NCBI GenBank assembly: GCA_016765515.1
Contig: JAESPT010000031.1
Location: 1-9,067, forward strand
Origin: Sneathiella sp.
GTDB lineage: Bacteria; Pseudomonadota; Alphaproteobacteria; Sneathiellales; Sneathiellaceae
Direction: 5' to 3'
DNA: 9,067 nt
Shown here: in pieces, positions 1 to 6,521 of the stretch
Position numbering within the stretch: the stretch's first letter is position 1
Layout: every line of letters begins with the position of its first letter
Notes under the pieces: model-generated
What the model saw: only the letters and a program-made list of their open reading frames with translations
Database searches by the model: none
Told to the model about the DNA's origin: nothing
Translations under genes and position numbers: made by a program

Positions 1-149
1 CCCCGACGAAAGCGGCAGATATTATTTTGAAAGGGGTCTTGAAAAAGAAAAAGCGGATCCTGATTGGCGGAGATGCTCGACTTCTGGATATCATTCAACG
101 TTTCATGCCTGAAAAATACGGAAAATTTGTTTCACTGCTGACAAAATAG
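1..149 (+). CDS. Short-chain dehydrogenase/reductase (SDR), C-terminal fragment, 5' end outside window
   Basis: The frame starting at base 3 is open from the window edge to a TAG at 147-149 and gives 48 residues. The peptide starts PTKAADIILKGVLKKKKR and continues ILIGGDARLLDIIQRFMPEKYG. This matches the usual end of classical NAD(P)-dependent SDR proteins: a helix that packs on the Rossmann core, a basic stretch, then the I(L)xGxDAR-hydrophobic-QRxxPxxY tail. The Rossmann motif and the YxxxK catalytic site lie outside the window, so substrate and cofactor preference cannot be judged. The gene converges on the LysR gene with about 129 nt between stops, in which I see no convincing terminator. 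The family call is by pattern recognition of the tail alone. Confidence 0.72.
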   Translation, partial: PTKAADIILKGVLKKKKRILIGGDARLLDIIQRFMPEKYGKFVSLLTK

Positions 150-278
150 GTCTGGTCATTTCAGATAAAGCGGCAACTGAGCGCCCCCTCTCAAGGTGAG
201 ATTGTCAATCCAGATCAGGGGTTTGTTCGTGATGCATCGTAATATTGACATGGCATTCGTCTAACCCGCACCGGAAGA

Positions 279-1187
279 CTAACAACCAATTCCCATTGTA
301 AATTCCTGATGTCGGTGTTTGATCCGGTCAAACAGAAAATCGACAAGCAAGCGAATGCGGGCGGTTTTGCTGAGATCGCTGTGCAAGAGGAGCCAGATGC
401 TCCTGTCCAGTTTGGGTTTTTGAAAGGGCAAGCGGGTCAGCTTTGGGTCATGATCCGCCATAAAGCAAGGCAAATAGGCGAGCCCCATTCCTGCAGTTGC
501 CATGGCGTATAATAAAACACCGTCCTTTATACGGTGGCGCAGGGTGGCGTTGGGGTAGGGGCTTTGTTTCACCCACGGAGCGGTGAGTTCTTCCTGTTTT
601 TCGTTCCAACCGATCCAGTTGAGCCCCTTGCCGCCATTGTCCTTCATATTTTTGGCGTATTCCGCTGAACTGTAAACAGCGACGGCATAGGTCAAAAGAC
701 GACGACCAAAAACGTTGTCTGTTATTTCATGGGCAACCCGCAAGGTGACGTCAGCTTCCCGCCGACCCAAATCTACAAAGGCATCGGTGACCACGATGTT
801 GAGTTGGATTTCTTCATATTGCCGGCTGAAGTCCGCGAGATCCTCCATGAGGGTGGATTGGGCGACAAAGTGCGGAATACTGAGATTAATGTATCCCGCG
901 GGCTGGGCATCTCGTCCCGCCACAACCCGGGAGGCTGTGGTGATTCCGTCTTCTATGCGCAAAATATGAGGGAGAAGTTCTTCGCCTAGCTGTGTCAGTT
1001 GCAAGCCTTCTTTTGATCGGTCAAACAGTCGGGCACCAATGGCTTGTTCCAAGGAGGATAGTCGCCGGGAGACTGTCGCATGATTAGCGTGCAGAGACTC
1101 AGCTCCGCCGCGCAATGTGCCGCTTCTGGCGACTGCAAGGAAGAATTTCAAGTCATCCCAGTCAAAATCTGACAAACGATAAGACAT
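279..1187 (-). CDS. LysR-family transcriptional regulator
   Basis: The product is 302 aa from the ATG at 1187, close to the normal 290-310 aa of LysR proteins. Residues 10-69 form the N-terminal winged helix-turn-helix (DDLKFFLAVARSGTLRGGAE, then ANHATVSRRLSSLEQAIGARLFDR, then LTQLGEELL). Residues from about 95 to 290 fit the LysR substrate-binding domain. A TTG start at 1229 would add 14 residues. I prefer the ATG because the longer start would place an inverted-repeat operator-like element inside the coding region and because the family usually begins a few residues before the helix-turn-helix. Neither start has a clear Shine-Dalgarno. The protein is cytoplasmic and should bind DNA as a dimer or tetramer, responding to an unknown small molecule. 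It is divergent from the SRPBCC gene at 1354, its probable target, and likely regulates itself too. Confidence 0.93.
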   Translation of the reverse strand: MSYRLSDFDWDDLKFFLAVARSGTLRGGAESLHANHATVSRRLSSLEQAIGARLFDRSKEGLQLTQLGEELLPHILRIEDGITTASRVVAGRDAQPAGYINLSIPHFVAQSTLMEDLADFSRQYEEIQLNIVVTDAFVDLGRREADVTLRVAHEITDNVFGRRLLTYAVAVYSSAEYAKNMKDNGGKGLNWIGWNEKQEELTAPWVKQSPYPNATLRHRIKDGVLLYAMATAGMGLAYLPCFMADHDPKLTRLPFQKPKLDRSIWLLLHSDLSKTARIRLLVDFLFDRIKHRHQEFTMGIGC

Positions 1188-1268
1188 AATAGTGGTCCAA
1201 AAATTGTGTGGATCAAAAATGAACCACAATGTTTAATTTTTGTCTATTTAAAACTAATAGTGATCCAC
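1187..1268. promoter_or_regulatory. Putative LysR operator region between divergent LysR and SRPBCC genes
   Basis: Four related 8-mers lie in this AT-rich stretch: GTGGTCCA at 1192-1199, GTGGATCA at 1208-1215, TGAACCAC at 1220-1227 and TGATCCAC at 1261-1268. The middle two form an inverted repeat with a 4-nt AAAA spacer and 7 of 8 matching arm positions. A direct repeat, TAATAGTG(G/A)TCCA, occurs at 1187-1199 and 1255-1267 with 12 of 13 bases equal. LysR proteins usually bind several dyad half-sites between divergent promoters, and this layout fits that. A TATATT at 1271-1276 could be the -10 box for the SRPBCC gene, without a good -35, as expected of an activated promoter. Function is inferred. 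Confidence 0.5.
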
Positions 1269-1353
1269 CTTATATTCAATAGTACTGAGTGAACACTTTC
1301 CTGAACCAGCAATGGACAGTCCCAGAGATCAGTGCACCGACAAAAGGATACTT

Positions 1354-1821
1354 ATGATGGCGAATGTTACTGTAAAACAAATTGTGGAAGCCCCCCTTGC
1401 TGATGTTTGGGCAAGTTGGGATGATTATGCCAATATCCACAAATTTCATCCTGGTTTGAACGGCTCATTCCTTCTTGAGGGCAGTGAAGACACAGGTATG
1501 GGAGCACTCCGTCAATGTGATCTTGCGGATGGGAAGAATTTCCTGCGCGAAGAGGTTATCGGTTATACACCGGAAAAACAGATGGTCATTGACATCTATG
1601 AGATGTCCATACCGTTAAAGACAGCGCGCGCCACGTTGAATTATGAAGCACTTGGGGATAACAGATCCCAGGTGACGATGAGCATCGATTTCGTTCCAAA
1701 AATGGGAATTATCGGCAAAATGATGACACCTATGATGAAAAAGCAATTTACCAAAACGCTCGAAGATCTCCTTGCCGGTAATGCTGCTTATGTTGAAAAA
1801 CAATTGGTGGCAGCGGCATAA
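1354..1821 (+). CDS. SRPBCC-family (polyketide cyclase/START-like) protein
   Basis: The product is about 155 aa. AAGGA at 1344-1348 sits 5 nt before the ATG at 1354 and 8 nt before a second ATG at 1357, so either is plausible. An in-frame ATG at 1312 lacks a ribosome site. Counted from 1357, the sequence opens with a beta strand (NVTVKQIVEAPLADVWASWDD), followed by an FHPG stretch near residue 30. It ends with a long C-terminal helix near residues 125-150 (MMTPMMKKQFTKTLEDLLAG). This is the typical helix-grip pattern of SRPBCC proteins of the polyketide_cyc2 type, which bind hydrophobic ligands in a deep cavity. No signal peptide is visible, so it is probably cytoplasmic. Enzymatic or carrier function cannot be told from sequence. 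Its position opposite the LysR gene suggests that regulator controls it. Confidence 0.85.
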   Translation: MMANVTVKQIVEAPLADVWASWDDYANIHKFHPGLNGSFLLEGSEDTGMGALRQCDLADGKNFLREEVIGYTPEKQMVIDIYEMSIPLKTARATLNYEALGDNRSQVTMSIDFVPKMGIIGKMMTPMMKKQFTKTLEDLLAGNAAYVEKQLVAAA

Positions 1822-1850
1822 AGCAGTCTCGGTTATAAGAAATTGTGACA

Positions 1851-2087
1851 ATACCGATCCATAAACCTTCCGGTTTGGGGATGGGTCGGTATAAGTTGGG
1901 GAATGGACCAAAAAAAACTCTGGATTGTGCAGGCAACTGTTGCACTGGACATTCTCCTCCTAATAGATGCGCTGGATCCAGTTTGAATTTACGCTTCTCA
2001 TTCGATAGTCGACCGTCCACCTGCGTCAAACCCCCTTTTAATCATGATTTTGATTTGGCGATTTTCTAATAGGAAAATCGCTTTTTT
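1851..2087 (+). ncRNA. Candidate structured small RNA or structured 3' UTR
   Basis: A 10-bp stem pairs 1851-1860 with 1883-1892 (nine Watson-Crick pairs plus one G-U). It encloses an inner 5-bp hairpin, AAACC (1863-1867) with GGTTT (1872-1876), around a TTCC loop. Further on, CTGGAT at 1920-1925 pairs with ATCCAG at 1976-1981 and encloses a GTGCA/TGCAC hairpin at 1927-1945. The segment ends at a textbook intrinsic terminator. I do not recognise it as tRNA, SRP RNA, 6S or a known riboswitch. It may be an independent sRNA or merely the 3' UTR of the SRPBCC messenger. No promoter was identified with confidence. Confidence 0.3.
2058..2087 (+). terminator. Intrinsic terminator after the SRPBCC gene or candidate sRNA
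   Basis: A perfect 9-bp stem, GCGATTTTC (2058-2066) with GAAAATCGC (2073-2081), closes a 6-nt TAATAG loop and runs straight into six T residues (2082-2087). This separates upstream transcription from the CoA-transferase gene, which therefore needs its own promoter in the next 60 nt. Confidence 0.88.
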
Positions 2088-2151
2088 CAGGTTAATAATG
2101 GCCCTACACTTGGCGTTAATATATGAAAACTCCCATTAAGAGGACGAGATA

Positions 2152-3327
2152 GTGGAAGATACGAAAGAGTTAGCCGGTTTAAAGATTGCAGATTTCAGTC
2201 AGGGTATCGCAGGACCCTATTCCGCGATGATGTTGGCACAGGCCGGTGCCTCCGTCACCAAGGTAGAACCGTTGGGTGGCGACTGGTCAAGAACCCTAGG
2301 GACTGCCTTTGGTGATTATTGTTCCCATGCGGTTATTGCCAATCTTGGTAAGAAATCCATATCTTTGGATCTGAAATCCGCTGATGGCTTGAAAATCGCC
2401 CGGAAAATTGCTCAGGAAGCGGACGTGGTGATTGAATCTTTTCGCCCCGGAGTGATGAAAAAATTCGGACTGGATTATAGCAGCGTTTCCAAAACCAATG
2501 AGAATGTCATTTATCTGTCCGTTAGCGGATATGGACAGGAAGGGCCGTATAATGATCGGCCGGTTACCGATGGGGCGATCCAGGGTTTTTCCGGTTGGAT
2601 GTCCATCACGCGGGATGAAAATGGCACGCCAATGAAAACCGGTATGGTCGCCATCGATTTCCTGACAGGCCTTTTTGCCTATCAGAGTATCCTTAAGAAC
2701 CTGATTGGCCGGGGTATTCACGGCAAGGGAAAATATATCGATTGTAACCTGATGCAGACAGCGGCCGCTTTCCAAAGCGCTAAAATTCTGGAGCATCATC
2801 TTGAAGGCGGTCAGCCAACGGTTCTGTATGTCCCTGCCGGGACCATGAAAACCTCCGATGGCTTTATTGGTATCGCGGTGATGAGAGAACATCATTATAC
2901 ATCACTGTGCACAGTGATCGGCCGGGAAGATCTCATCACGCATGCCGACTATGATACCCGGGAAAAACGGGTCGATAACGAAAAACCGTTGATGAACATA
3001 CTGCGGGCCGAATTCCTGAAAAAAACCACGGCCGAATGGTCGTCGTCCTTGAATGATGCCGGTGTCATCCAAAGCCCGGTTAATACCTATGCTGATTATC
3101 TAGAAAATGAACAGACCCTTGCGGTAGAGAGTTACAGCTGGATTGATCATGACGTGGTTGGGAAAATTCCTTTGCCGCGTATTCCGGGTTTCGACAGTTT
3201 TGTGAACGGTGACGCGCTCGCCCATAGCCCAAGAATTGGCGAGCATTCCGAGGAAATTTTGACCGGTATGGGATATTCCAAGAATGATATTTCATCCTTC
3301 AAGGAGACGGGCGCCGTTGGCGGCTGA
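2152..3327 (+). CDS. CaiB/BaiF family III CoA-transferase
   Basis: The 391-aa product has the normal length for the family. It starts at GTG 2152, with AAGAGGA (2138-2144) 7 nt upstream. The N-terminus carries the family signature (LAGLKIADFSQGIAGPYSAMMLAQAGA, then VTKVEPLGGDWSR), followed by IESFRPGVMKKFGLDY near residues 94-109 and LSVSGYGQEGPY near 122-133. Asp169 in MVAIDFLTGL falls at the position of the catalytic aspartate known from formyl-CoA transferase and CaiB, which forms the acyl-anhydride and aspartyl-CoA intermediates. It should move CoA between carboxylic acids in the cytoplasm. The substrate is unknown: carnitine, oxalate, bile-acid and racemase-type members cannot be separated by eye. 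It is monocistronic, bounded by terminators on both sides. No acyl-CoA dehydrogenase or hydratase partner is adjacent. Confidence 0.93.
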   Translation: MEDTKELAGLKIADFSQGIAGPYSAMMLAQAGASVTKVEPLGGDWSRTLGTAFGDYCSHAVIANLGKKSISLDLKSADGLKIARKIAQEADVVIESFRPGVMKKFGLDYSSVSKTNENVIYLSVSGYGQEGPYNDRPVTDGAIQGFSGWMSITRDENGTPMKTGMVAIDFLTGLFAYQSILKNLIGRGIHGKGKYIDCNLMQTAAAFQSAKILEHHLEGGQPTVLYVPAGTMKTSDGFIGIAVMREHHYTSLCTVIGREDLITHADYDTREKRVDNEKPLMNILRAEFLKKTTAEWSSSLNDAGVIQSPVNTYADYLENEQTLAVESYSWIDHDVVGKIPLPRIPGFDSFVNGDALAHSPRIGEHSEEILTGMGYSKNDISSFKETGAVGG

Positions 3328-3345
3328 TCTCTGTTAAAAATATTG

Positions 3346-3376
3346 AAAAAGGGCTGCGATTATGCAGCCCTTTTTT
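3346..3376. terminator. Bidirectional intrinsic terminator between convergent genes
   Basis: GGGCTGC (3351-3357) pairs with GCAGCCC (3364-3370) over a 6-nt loop, followed by TTTTTT (3371-3376). On the other strand the five A residues at 3346-3350 become a T tract. The same hairpin can therefore end the CoA-transferase transcript and the convergent EamA transcript. Confidence 0.9.
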
Positions 3377-3427
3377 GTGTCTTTGTTTTCTGCCGGCATG
3401 TCCGCTAACAGGGGGCAGCGACCATCG

Positions 3428-4354
3428 TCAGGTCTTTTTTATTTGGGAATAGACGGTTATTCCAATTCCAGAAGCGATGATGGCGGCACCCATCCAGGTC
3501 ATGGCACTGTACTGTTCGTCCAGTAAAACGGTTGCAGCGATCAAACCCACTGCTGCGGCAACATACCCAATTTGACTGAGCAGAACCGGACCGCCGATCT
3601 GTTGCAGTCTGAAAAATACCGGAAAGGTCATTCCAGCAACCAAGACCTGTGCAAGGGCGGCCCAAGGTGCATTCATCAGATCGCCAACCGGAATTGTTCC
3701 CTCAGCGCCTAAAAGGAGCAGCAAAAAGATCCCGACTGAAAAACTGTGGCTCCAGAATGCAAGCGCATCGGGGGACGCATCGGTTGGCCAATCCAGTGTC
3801 CGGTAGACATTTCCGCAGGCAAGTGCCATTGGGACAAGCAGGGCCGCGATGATCCACATTAATTGCGGGGCTTCTGGTTCAGATCCGCGAGTGAAGGCAA
3901 CGATCGCAGCACCAACCAAACCCAATGCAATCCCAGCCATTCCAGTTATTTTTGGACCTTTGAGGCGAAACATCATGGCTAGGAAAAGAGTGAAAACCGG
4001 AGACAGGGCAAACATAAGTCCTGCATAGCCAGATCCAACGTGAGGAATAACGCTGAAGAGCAACAAGTTGGGAATGACAAAGGAAATGAGGCCAGAAATT
4101 ATGACGTAACGGATGGTTCGCCCCTTTGGCAGAGACAATTTTCTTTTTGCCAAAAGGACAGGGAAGAGTAGAGCGGACGCTCCCAAGGAGACAATCATCG
4201 CCCAAAGCAGGGGCGAAATACCGGCACTGCTGCCGATTTTTCCAAGGGGAAAATTGAAGCCGATTAATGTCCCTGTCACGAGCAATAAGATTGCAGAATT
4301 TTGTCCAAGACCGGCTTGAGGGGGATTAATTGTACGCCCGAGAACATTACTCAT
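3428..4354 (-). CDS. EamA/DMT-superfamily transporter (10-TM exporter)
   Basis: The 308-aa product has about ten hydrophobic segments, at roughly 20-38, 46-69, 81-101, 107-129, 135-155, 165-185, 197-216, 231-250, 256-278 and 284-303. This is the two-EamA-domain architecture of drug/metabolite transporters such as RhaT, YdcZ-like and RarD-type exporters. It sits in the inner membrane and probably exports a small metabolite or drug. The substrate is not deducible. The ATG at 4354 overlaps the stop of the nitroreductase gene by 4 nt (ATGA), so the two are very likely translationally coupled. That would also explain the weak ribosome site of its own. The pair is divergent from a MarR regulator, which fits an inducible efflux unit. 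It ends just before the shared bidirectional terminator. Confidence 0.93.
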   Translation of the reverse strand: MSNVLGRTINPPQAGLGQNSAILLLVTGTLIGFNFPLGKIGSSAGISPLLWAMIVSLGASALLFPVLLAKRKLSLPKGRTIRYVIISGLISFVIPNLLLFSVIPHVGSGYAGLMFALSPVFTLFLAMMFRLKGPKITGMAGIALGLVGAAIVAFTRGSEPEAPQLMWIIAALLVPMALACGNVYRTLDWPTDASPDALAFWSHSFSVGIFLLLLLGAEGTIPVGDLMNAPWAALAQVLVAGMTFPVFFRLQQIGGPVLLSQIGYVAAAVGLIAATVLLDEQYSAMTWMGAAIIASGIGITVYSQIKKT

Positions 4355-4944
4355 TGTGGAAAGGCTCCCGAAAAGGCGATTTCGTTCATGGGTAGTCGTT
4401 GACTGGGCTGCTCTCGCTCCTGCAATTCTTGCGGTAACATGGATGGATCCGCACGCTTGCCGATCGCGATTGCTATTTCGATACGATAGCGTTCAGGAAC
4501 GATAAGACTTTCCTGCGCGCGCTTCAGATCGAGGCCCGCTGTTGCATGAGCTTGATAGCCTAGCATTGTTGTTTGTAGGGCGATCTGCGCCCAGGCGGCA
4601 CCTGAGTCGAACGTGTTATAGCGAGACGGTTTATCTGGACGATCTCCATCCCCTGGCATCAAAGTATCGGAAAGAACAATCACCAGGGCCGAAGCATTTT
4701 GCGCCCAACTTGCATTAAAAGAGTCCAGTAAATTTAGATAAGTGTCCCAGTGGTCATCGCCTCGGTGAGAGAAGAGAAACCGCCACGGCTGAATGTTAAA
4801 TGCGGAGGGCGCCCAGCGAGCTGCCTCCAAGATGGTCAGGAGGTCAGACTGTGGCATTGGAGTGGCCTCGAATGCTCTTGGTGACCAACGGTCGAGAAAA
4901 ATAGGTTCAATCGGGTATTCTGCGGTTCTTGGGTTTGTCATCAT
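4351..4944 (-). CDS. Nitroreductase-family FMN-dependent oxidoreductase
   Basis: The product is 197 aa from ATG 4944. GAAGG lies 5 nt upstream of that codon and 8 nt upstream of a second ATG at 4941. A GTG at 4956 is in frame but would overlap the ribosome site, so I do not use it. Family motifs are clear: the FMN phosphate-binding RWSPRAF (19-25), APSAFNIQPWRF (45-56), and the helix GAAWAQIALQTTMLGYQAH (115-133), which resembles GxxxQNLxLxAxxLGxG. C-terminal IAIAIGKRA is also typical. Members use NAD(P)H and bound FMN to reduce nitro groups, quinones or enones, normally as cytoplasmic dimers. Here it is the first gene of a two-gene operon with the exporter and is transcribed away from a MarR regulator. 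Redox detoxification of an electrophile is a reasonable guess, not shown. Confidence 0.92.
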   Translation of the reverse strand: MMTNPRTAEYPIEPIFLDRWSPRAFEATPMPQSDLLTILEAARWAPSAFNIQPWRFLFSHRGDDHWDTYLNLLDSFNASWAQNASALVIVLSDTLMPGDGDRPDKPSRYNTFDSGAAWAQIALQTTMLGYQAHATAGLDLKRAQESLIVPERYRIEIAIAIGKRADPSMLPQELQEREQPSQRLPMNEIAFSGAFPQ

Positions 4945-5000
4945 AGAGGCCTTCACAATTAGAGTTGTTTGCTATATCTTGACGTAAGATAATTTGAACA

Positions 5001-5033
5001 TTGATAATTCGATATTAAATAATTCGATATCAA
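5001..5033. promoter_or_regulatory. Tandem 15-bp repeat with outer inverted repeat, putative MarR operator
   Basis: ATAATTCGATATTAA (5004-5018) is followed directly by ATAATTCGATATCAA (5019-5033), identical at 14 of 15 positions. The same block is framed by a perfect inverted repeat, TTGATA (5001-5006) and TATCAA (5028-5033), with a short symmetric TATTAAATA core centred on 5017. It lies between the divergent nitroreductase and MarR genes. MarR dimers bind such AT-rich dyads to block both promoters. No good -35/-10 pair could be assigned. Function is inferred from position and symmetry. Confidence 0.55.
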
Positions 5034-5043
5034 ACTATATAGG

Positions 5044-5583
5044 ATGCTCCATGATATGAGTCAAGAGAAGAAAACCAAGTTGAAGTCCGACACTCCGGAA
5101 GAAGCCGCGATCGAGAATATCCTGGCTCAATGGCGACGGGAACGTCCGGACATTGATCCGGCACCGATGGCGGTTTGCGGTGATATATGGCGTGTCGGCG
5201 AGAAATTACGGCAGGGTGTTCTTGCTAATCTGTCAGAATATGGACTGGATTTTGCTCAGTTTGACGTGATCCTGACCCTTCGCCGCCAAGGGCGCGGGGA
5301 AACATTATCCCCGTCTGCCCTTGCCAAAGATATGATGCTGTCCACATCGGCAATGACTAACCGTCTTGATCGACTGGAGAAGCGCGGGCTGATCAAACGT
5401 ACCATGGACCCCAATGACCGCAGAGGTCTTAGAATAATTTTGTCGGACGAGGGCTTTGCGCTTGCTGATGAAATGGTTGTCTCTCACGTTGAAACGGAAG
5501 AGCAGATGCTCTCTGGATTGTCCGATGAGGAACGACAGCAAATTCGCCAGCTGCTTGGTAAAATAAAGGAAGGAACGAAATGA
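5044..5583 (+). CDS. MarR-family transcriptional regulator
   Basis: The product is 179 aa from ATG 5044, or 175 aa from ATG 5056. Neither start has a good Shine-Dalgarno, and a TATATA directly precedes the first ATG. The family core begins near residue 45 with the dimerisation helix (DIWRVGEKLRQGVLANLSEYGL), then FDVILTLRRQG. The helix-turn-helix is LSPSALAKDMMLSTSAMTNRLDRLEKRGLIKR (88-119). The wing is DPNDRRGLRIILSDEG (122-137), with the conserved D-R-R. The C-terminal helix (EEQMLSGLSDEERQQIRQLLGKI) closes the dimer. It is cytoplasmic and most likely represses its own gene and the divergent nitroreductase-EamA operon, released by a phenolic, drug-like or redox signal. The N-terminal 40 residues are charged and longer than in the shortest family members. 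Confidence 0.94.
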   Translation: MLHDMSQEKKTKLKSDTPEEAAIENILAQWRRERPDIDPAPMAVCGDIWRVGEKLRQGVLANLSEYGLDFAQFDVILTLRRQGRGETLSPSALAKDMMLSTSAMTNRLDRLEKRGLIKRTMDPNDRRGLRIILSDEGFALADEMVVSHVETEEQMLSGLSDEERQQIRQLLGKIKEGTK

Positions 5584-5758
5584 AAGGATATCTTTAATAG
5601 CTAAATGAATACAGTGTATTATATATTTAATGTTATCTAATGTTTGAAAAATGAATGAATCACTTAATTTGTTCGAAATGATAGAACATGTACCAAGGGT
5701 ATAGGGCCATAGAGCTGGATGAAAGAACTGTCGCAGTGTCTTCCAACGGATGGATGTT

Positions 5759-6502
5759 ATGAAGATCTTTCATCGATTGTTCTTCGCGATGATTTTTTGT
5801 GTTTTGGGTATGAATTCAGTCCGTTCAGACCCTCTTTTAATTGTTGCAGATATATCTTTTGCCCCCTTTTCCTACAAAGATGAAAAAGGATCCGCGGCAG
5901 GGCTTCATGTTGATATTACCAAAGGGGCTTTGGAATATTCAGGTATTGAATATGAGATCCAGTTGATGCCCTGGAAGAGGATTATTGAACTTAGTGACGC
6001 CGGAGGAGCAGATATATCCCTTCCGTGGCGCCATAAGCCGGAAAGATTTGAAAAATACCATATGATTGGCCCCTTCACGGATAAAGGAAGCGGAACTTAT
6101 TTTTGGTCTCACTTGGATTCAACAGTTTCCTGGAAGGACCTTCAAGATTTGCGAGGGACACGTATTGCGGCTATCTCCGGCTTTGCGTATCCAAGTTCAT
6201 TTGAAAATGCTGATTATCTGACTAAAACCTTTCAAACTGGAAATACAGAGATGTTGGTCAGGTTTGCCGCTGCCAAGCGATTTGACCTAGTATTAAGCGA
6301 TGAGACTGTGTTTATGGCGGCGGCAAGAAAACTTAAGATGGAGAATAAAATTAAACGCGTGGGGCCATCTTTGGAACAGGTCAGGCGTTATGCGGTTGTT
6401 CCAAAACAGAAACCGGATGTTGCGAGAAAAATCACAGCGGCATTCGAAGCATTTCGAAATACCCCCAGATATCGTGAAATCATAAATGCCTATATGAAGT
6501 AA
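5759..6502 (+). CDS. Periplasmic substrate-binding protein-like (SBP_bac_3 type), orphan
   Basis: The product is 247 aa from ATG 5759. An ATG at 5750 adds three residues, but GGA at 5748-5750 is well placed (8 nt) for 5759. The N-terminus is a secretion signal: basic MKIFHRL, then a hydrophobic FFAMIFCVLG core, with cleavage probably near VRS-DP. The mature part fits type II periplasmic binding proteins of the amino-acid family 3: LLIVADISFAPFSYKDEKGSAAGLHVDI at the start, then MPWKRIIELSDAGGADIS and PERFEKYHMIGPF. The second lobe is recognised from DLRGTRIAAISGFAYP and FDLVLSDETVFMAA. No ABC permease or ATPase gene is near, so it may feed a distant transporter, serve as a sensor, or act as an unrelated periplasmic ligand binder. 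It converges tail to tail with a second protein of the same general fold. Confidence 0.85.
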   Translation: MKIFHRLFFAMIFCVLGMNSVRSDPLLIVADISFAPFSYKDEKGSAAGLHVDITKGALEYSGIEYEIQLMPWKRIIELSDAGGADISLPWRHKPERFEKYHMIGPFTDKGSGTYFWSHLDSTVSWKDLQDLRGTRIAAISGFAYPSSFENADYLTKTFQTGNTEMLVRFAAAKRFDLVLSDETVFMAAARKLKMENKIKRVGPSLEQVRRYAVVPKQKPDVARKITAAFEAFRNTPRYREIINAYMK

Positions 6503-6521
6503 TAAGGGGCGGGATCCGTGG

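Larger units (their letters stand above)
1822..2151. other. 330-nt gene-free gap with hairpins and a terminator
   Basis: No convincing protein is encoded here. The longest + frame, 1845-2069, gives a low-complexity, proline- and cysteine-rich peptide with no ribosome site and ends inside the terminator. The gap holds a strong hairpin at 1851-1892, a second set of nested stems at about 1917-1984, the intrinsic terminator at 2058-2087, and the leader of the CoA-transferase gene with AAGAGGA 7 nt before its GTG. The terminator lies about 235 nt past the SRPBCC stop, a long 3' tail unless a separate small RNA is made. Confidence 0.7.

Noticed and set aside
1188..1229. TTG-started N-terminal extension of the LysR protein
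   Set aside because: It would read through the operator-like inverted repeat, has no Shine-Dalgarno, and adds 14 residues not typical of the family.
1845..2069. Plus-strand 74-aa frame in the gap after the SRPBCC gene
   Set aside because: No ribosome site, atypical composition, and its end falls within the intrinsic terminator. RNA structure explains the region better.
2296..2895. Minus-strand 199-aa open frame inside the CoA-transferase gene
   Set aside because: The plus strand carries clear CaiB/BaiF motifs including Asp169. The antisense peptide has no domain pattern and is a coding shadow.
5608..5620. 13-bp palindrome AATACA-G-TGTATT after the MarR gene
   Set aside because: Short and AT-rich, with no T tract or promoter tied to it. 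It is within what chance gives in such DNA, so it was not called as a terminator or operator.
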